Made by a program: the position numbers and the translations under genes
Notes under the pieces: generated by a model
Database searches by the model: none
The model's input: the letters and a program-made list of their open reading frames with translations, nothing else
What the model was told of the DNA's origin: nothing
Source: Candidatus Saccharimonadota bacterium
GTDB taxonomy: Bacteria > Patescibacteriota > Saccharimonadia > Saccharimonadales > SLHW01
Direction: 5' to 3'
DNA: 6,560 bases
Assembly (NCBI GenBank): GCA_007132685.1
Contig: SLOC01000056.1
Coordinates: forward strand, 1 to 6,560
In this document: positions 5,551-6,560 of the stretch, one piece after another
Layout of the letters: each line of letters starts with the position of its first letter
Position numbering within the stretch: position 1 is the stretch's first letter

Positions 5551-6150
5551 TTAACTCTGAGGGTTGCTTGAGTTGTCCGAGTTTTGTGGAGCTACTTGAT
5601 TACCTGGCTGCTCAGTATTCGGCATCGGTTGATTTTGCTGCTGAGGATCTTGCGCTGGTTGTTGGTTCGATGCAAAAACTGGCGATCCAGCTTGTTGCGG
5701 AGCTTCATTTGCCGCAACGTTAGGGCTTTGTTGGGTCGAATCAGCAAGGGTGTTTAGCTTATCCTGATAAATATATACCGCTGCTGGTGCTACGAAAAAC
5801 ATCAATACAAAACCAGTACCAGCGCTTACTTGACCGTTAGTTGCATGCTCCATTGCTCGAGAAAACTTCACATCGAATATGATCGGTAAAATAATAAAAA
5901 ACGGAACAGCTAAAATTCCAAGCAGAATTGCAACTATTCCCAGGCCGTCCGCGATACCCGCAGCAGTAGCTGCAACAGACAGTAAGATGGCAGCGATTAA
6001 CAGCAAGAAAGGAGCGACCAGAAGTAGTATACTCGGAGCTTTTGCACCCTTCTGATTAATAATTTTTCCTGTTACGTGCAGCCAAAACAAATAATAGAAG
6101 GGGACAAACATGCTTAATAGGAGCGATGTAATCGGTGAACGTTGTTTCAT
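5551..6150 (-). CDS. DUF4234-like membrane protein with Q/N/P-rich C-terminal tail
   Basis: The protein has 199 residues. The N-terminus (MKQRSPITSLLLSMFVPFYY, then LFWLHVTGKI) resembles DUF4234 proteins, which begin with R-x-P and a helix carrying aromatic Y-x-x-x-W. Membrane helices are likely at about 8-27, 40-62, 68-93 and 110-128. From about residue 137 to the end lies a low-complexity tail of some 63 residues containing about 15 Gln, 10 Pro and 9 Asn, surely disordered. The start is supported by AAAGGAA 6 nt upstream and an extended -10 promoter beyond it. Function is unknown; the DUF4234 assignment is from motif memory and moderately sure. It is divergent from the tRNA gene. Confidence 0.8.
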   Translation of the reverse strand: MKQRSPITSLLLSMFVPFYYLFWLHVTGKIINQKGAKAPSILLLVAPFLLLIAAILLSVAATAAGIADGLGIVAILLGILAVPFFIILPIIFDVKFSRAMEHATNGQVSAGTGFVLMFFVAPAAVYIYQDKLNTLADSTQQSPNVAANEAPQQAGSPVFASNQQPAQDPQQQNQPMPNTEQPGNQVAPQNSDNSSNPQS

Positions 6151-6156
6151 GTAAAC

Positions 6157-6163
6157 TTCCTTT
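6157..6163 (-). promoter_or_regulatory. Shine-Dalgarno of the DUF4234-like gene
   Basis: On the minus strand AAAGGAA ends 6 nt before the ATG at 6150. It fixes the start codon and contrasts with the GGDEF and dnaJ genes, which lack such a site. Confidence 0.65.
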
Positions 6164-6183
6164 ATGTTTGATTAACTAAGGAT

Positions 6184-6192
6184 AGTATAGCA
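6184..6192 (-). promoter_or_regulatory. Extended -10 promoter for the DUF4234-like gene
   Basis: On the minus strand TGCTATACT combines a TG dinucleotide with a -10 hexamer that matches 5 of 6 bases. No good -35 box lies 16-18 bp upstream, which is usual for extended -10 promoters. The predicted leader is about 27 nt and includes the Shine-Dalgarno. Confidence 0.5.
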
Positions 6193-6210
6193 AAAACAGA
6201 TGTGGCGGCA

Positions 6211-6238
6211 TTGACTTTTGTAAAAATATATCGATAAT
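6211..6238 (+). promoter_or_regulatory. Promoter of tRNA-Lys
   Basis: TTGACT (6211-6216), a 16-bp spacer and GATAAT (6233-6238), each 5 of 6 to consensus, lie 26 bp before the mature tRNA. Predicted start near 6245 leaves a 5' leader of about 20 nt for RNase P to remove. Confidence 0.6.
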
Positions 6239-6264
6239 GTAAGGAGTTATTTGCCTGTCTATAC

Positions 6265-6341
6265 GGGCCGTTAGCTCAGCTGGTTAGAGCACCTGCCTTT
6301 TAAGCAGGGTGTCCCGGGTTCGAGCCCCGGACGGCCCTCCA
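6265..6341 (+). tRNA. trnK: tRNA-Lys (anticodon UUU)
   Basis: Full cloverleaf read by eye: acceptor GGGCCGT/ACGGCCC (7 bp), D-stem GCTC/GAGC, anticodon stem CCTGC/GCAGG with loop CTTTTAA (anticodon TTT at 6299-6301), variable loop GTGTC, and T-stem CCGGG/CCCGG with loop TTCGAGC. CCA is encoded (6339-6341). The discriminator base is T (U73), whereas E. coli tRNA-Lys has A73. The UUU anticodon reads AAA and AAG, which are abundant in the neighbouring genes. It is a single-gene unit bounded by its own promoter and terminator. Confidence 0.98.
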
Positions 6342-6377
6342 CGAAACGACTCCACTCTGTGTGGAGTTTTTTCGTGG
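6339..6377 (+). terminator. Intrinsic terminator of tRNA-Lys, nested hairpin including the CCA end
   Basis: Core stem ACTCCAC (6349-6355) / GTGGAGT (6361-6367) with loop TCTGT is followed by a T run to 6372. An outer pair of arms, CCACGAAA (6339-6346) and TTTCGTGG (6370-6377), extends the palindrome so that it begins with the CCA of the tRNA. Minus-strand transcripts would also form the hairpin. Confidence 0.88.
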
Positions 6378-6485
6378 AATCCGCAGACGAGAAGTGGTCT
6401 TGGTCTTTTCGAGTTCTTTCCTCTGACTGCCAAATTGTTCGTAAAAGCTAAAACAAGCAGTTTTATCCAAGTAAGTATAAGTATT

Positions 6486-6513
6486 TTGAAAAGTGTTATT
6501 TGACCTCTATACT
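6486..6513 (+). promoter_or_regulatory. Strong rightward promoter for a gene beyond the window
   Basis: TTGAAA (6486-6491) and TATACT (6508-6513), each 5 of 6 to consensus with a 16-bp spacer, predict initiation near 6520. Transcription would enter the A tract at 6516-6531 and leave the window. The transcript's product is not visible. The bases from 6378 to 6485 hold no feature I can support. Confidence 0.5.
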
Positions 6514-6515
6514 AG

Positions 6516-6531
6516 AAAAAAAAAAAAAAAA
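6516..6531 (+). repeat. Homopolymer of 16 A
   Basis: An uninterrupted run of sixteen A bases followed by C and five more A. It coincides with the predicted transcription start of the preceding promoter, so it would form the first bases of that RNA. Such runs are prone to replication and polymerase slippage; the exact length in an assembly may also be unreliable. Confidence 0.9.
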
Positions 6532-6560
6532 CAAAAAGGTTATAGCACCATCGAAGTCAT

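Noticed and set aside
5553..5574. AACTC/GAGTT inverted repeat between the convergent membrane protein genes, a possible terminator
   Set aside because: The stem is only 5 bp with a 12-nt loop and no T run follows it on either strand; part lies inside the coding sequence.
5567..5574. CTTGAGT resembling half of the HspR-type heat-shock operator
   Set aside because: There is no matching ACTCAAG half, and it lies inside a coding region far from the chaperone genes.
6241..6274. AAGGAG followed by TTG at 6251, a possible leader peptide before the tRNA
   Set aside because: The frame is seven codons and stops inside the mature tRNA; it is better explained as tRNA 5' leader.
6309..6503. 64-codon plus-strand frame starting inside the tRNA
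   Set aside because: It begins in the tRNA T-arm and runs through the terminator hairpin, with no ribosome binding site.

Overview
The window looks like chromosomal DNA of a candidate-phyla-radiation bacterium. Saccharibacteria (TM7) is the best guess. The guess rests on the style of the DnaJ J-domain, on compact, nearly abutting genes of moderate GC, and on many short charged or membrane proteins. It is inference, since no phylogenetic marker was aligned. The standard code fits: the large genes all end in TAA or TAG, and the only TGA stop belongs to a proposed 40-codon ORF.

Left part (1-2195, plus strand): the 3' third of dnaK, a 45-codon ORF behind a perfect Shine-Dalgarno sequence, a 127-codon ORF of unknown function, then a complete type I dnaJ. 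The spacings (12, 6 and 8 nt) suggest one chaperone transcription unit with two unfamiliar small proteins between DnaK and DnaJ. dnaJ converges on the next gene with 6 bp between the stop codons.

Centre (2202-5025): a minus-strand GGDEF protein (predicted active diguanylate cyclase with no sensor domain and no classical I-site) is divergent from a plus-strand cluster. The cluster is a putative 40-residue single-pass membrane protein, a RimB-type retropepsin-like protease, a RimK-type ATP-grasp glutamate ligase, and a membrane-anchored DUF192 protein that overlaps rimK. In Pseudomonas, RimK glutamylates ribosomal protein S6 and is controlled by RimB, by the phosphodiesterase RimA and by c-di-GMP. 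A cyclase beside rimB-rimK here suggests a reduced version of that ribosome-modification circuit. This is the most interesting hypothesis in the window.

Right part (5050-6560): a GTG-initiated multi-pass membrane protein of unknown function, a convergent DUF4234-like membrane protein with a Q/N/P-rich tail, a tRNA-Lys(UUU) with its own promoter and a strong intrinsic terminator, and finally a good promoter that fires rightward into a 16-A tract, presumably for a gene beyond the window.

Several promoter-like sequences with 16-17 bp spacers recur. The two divergent ones between 2916 and 3013 place the start site at or next to the ATG, which implies leaderless mRNAs.
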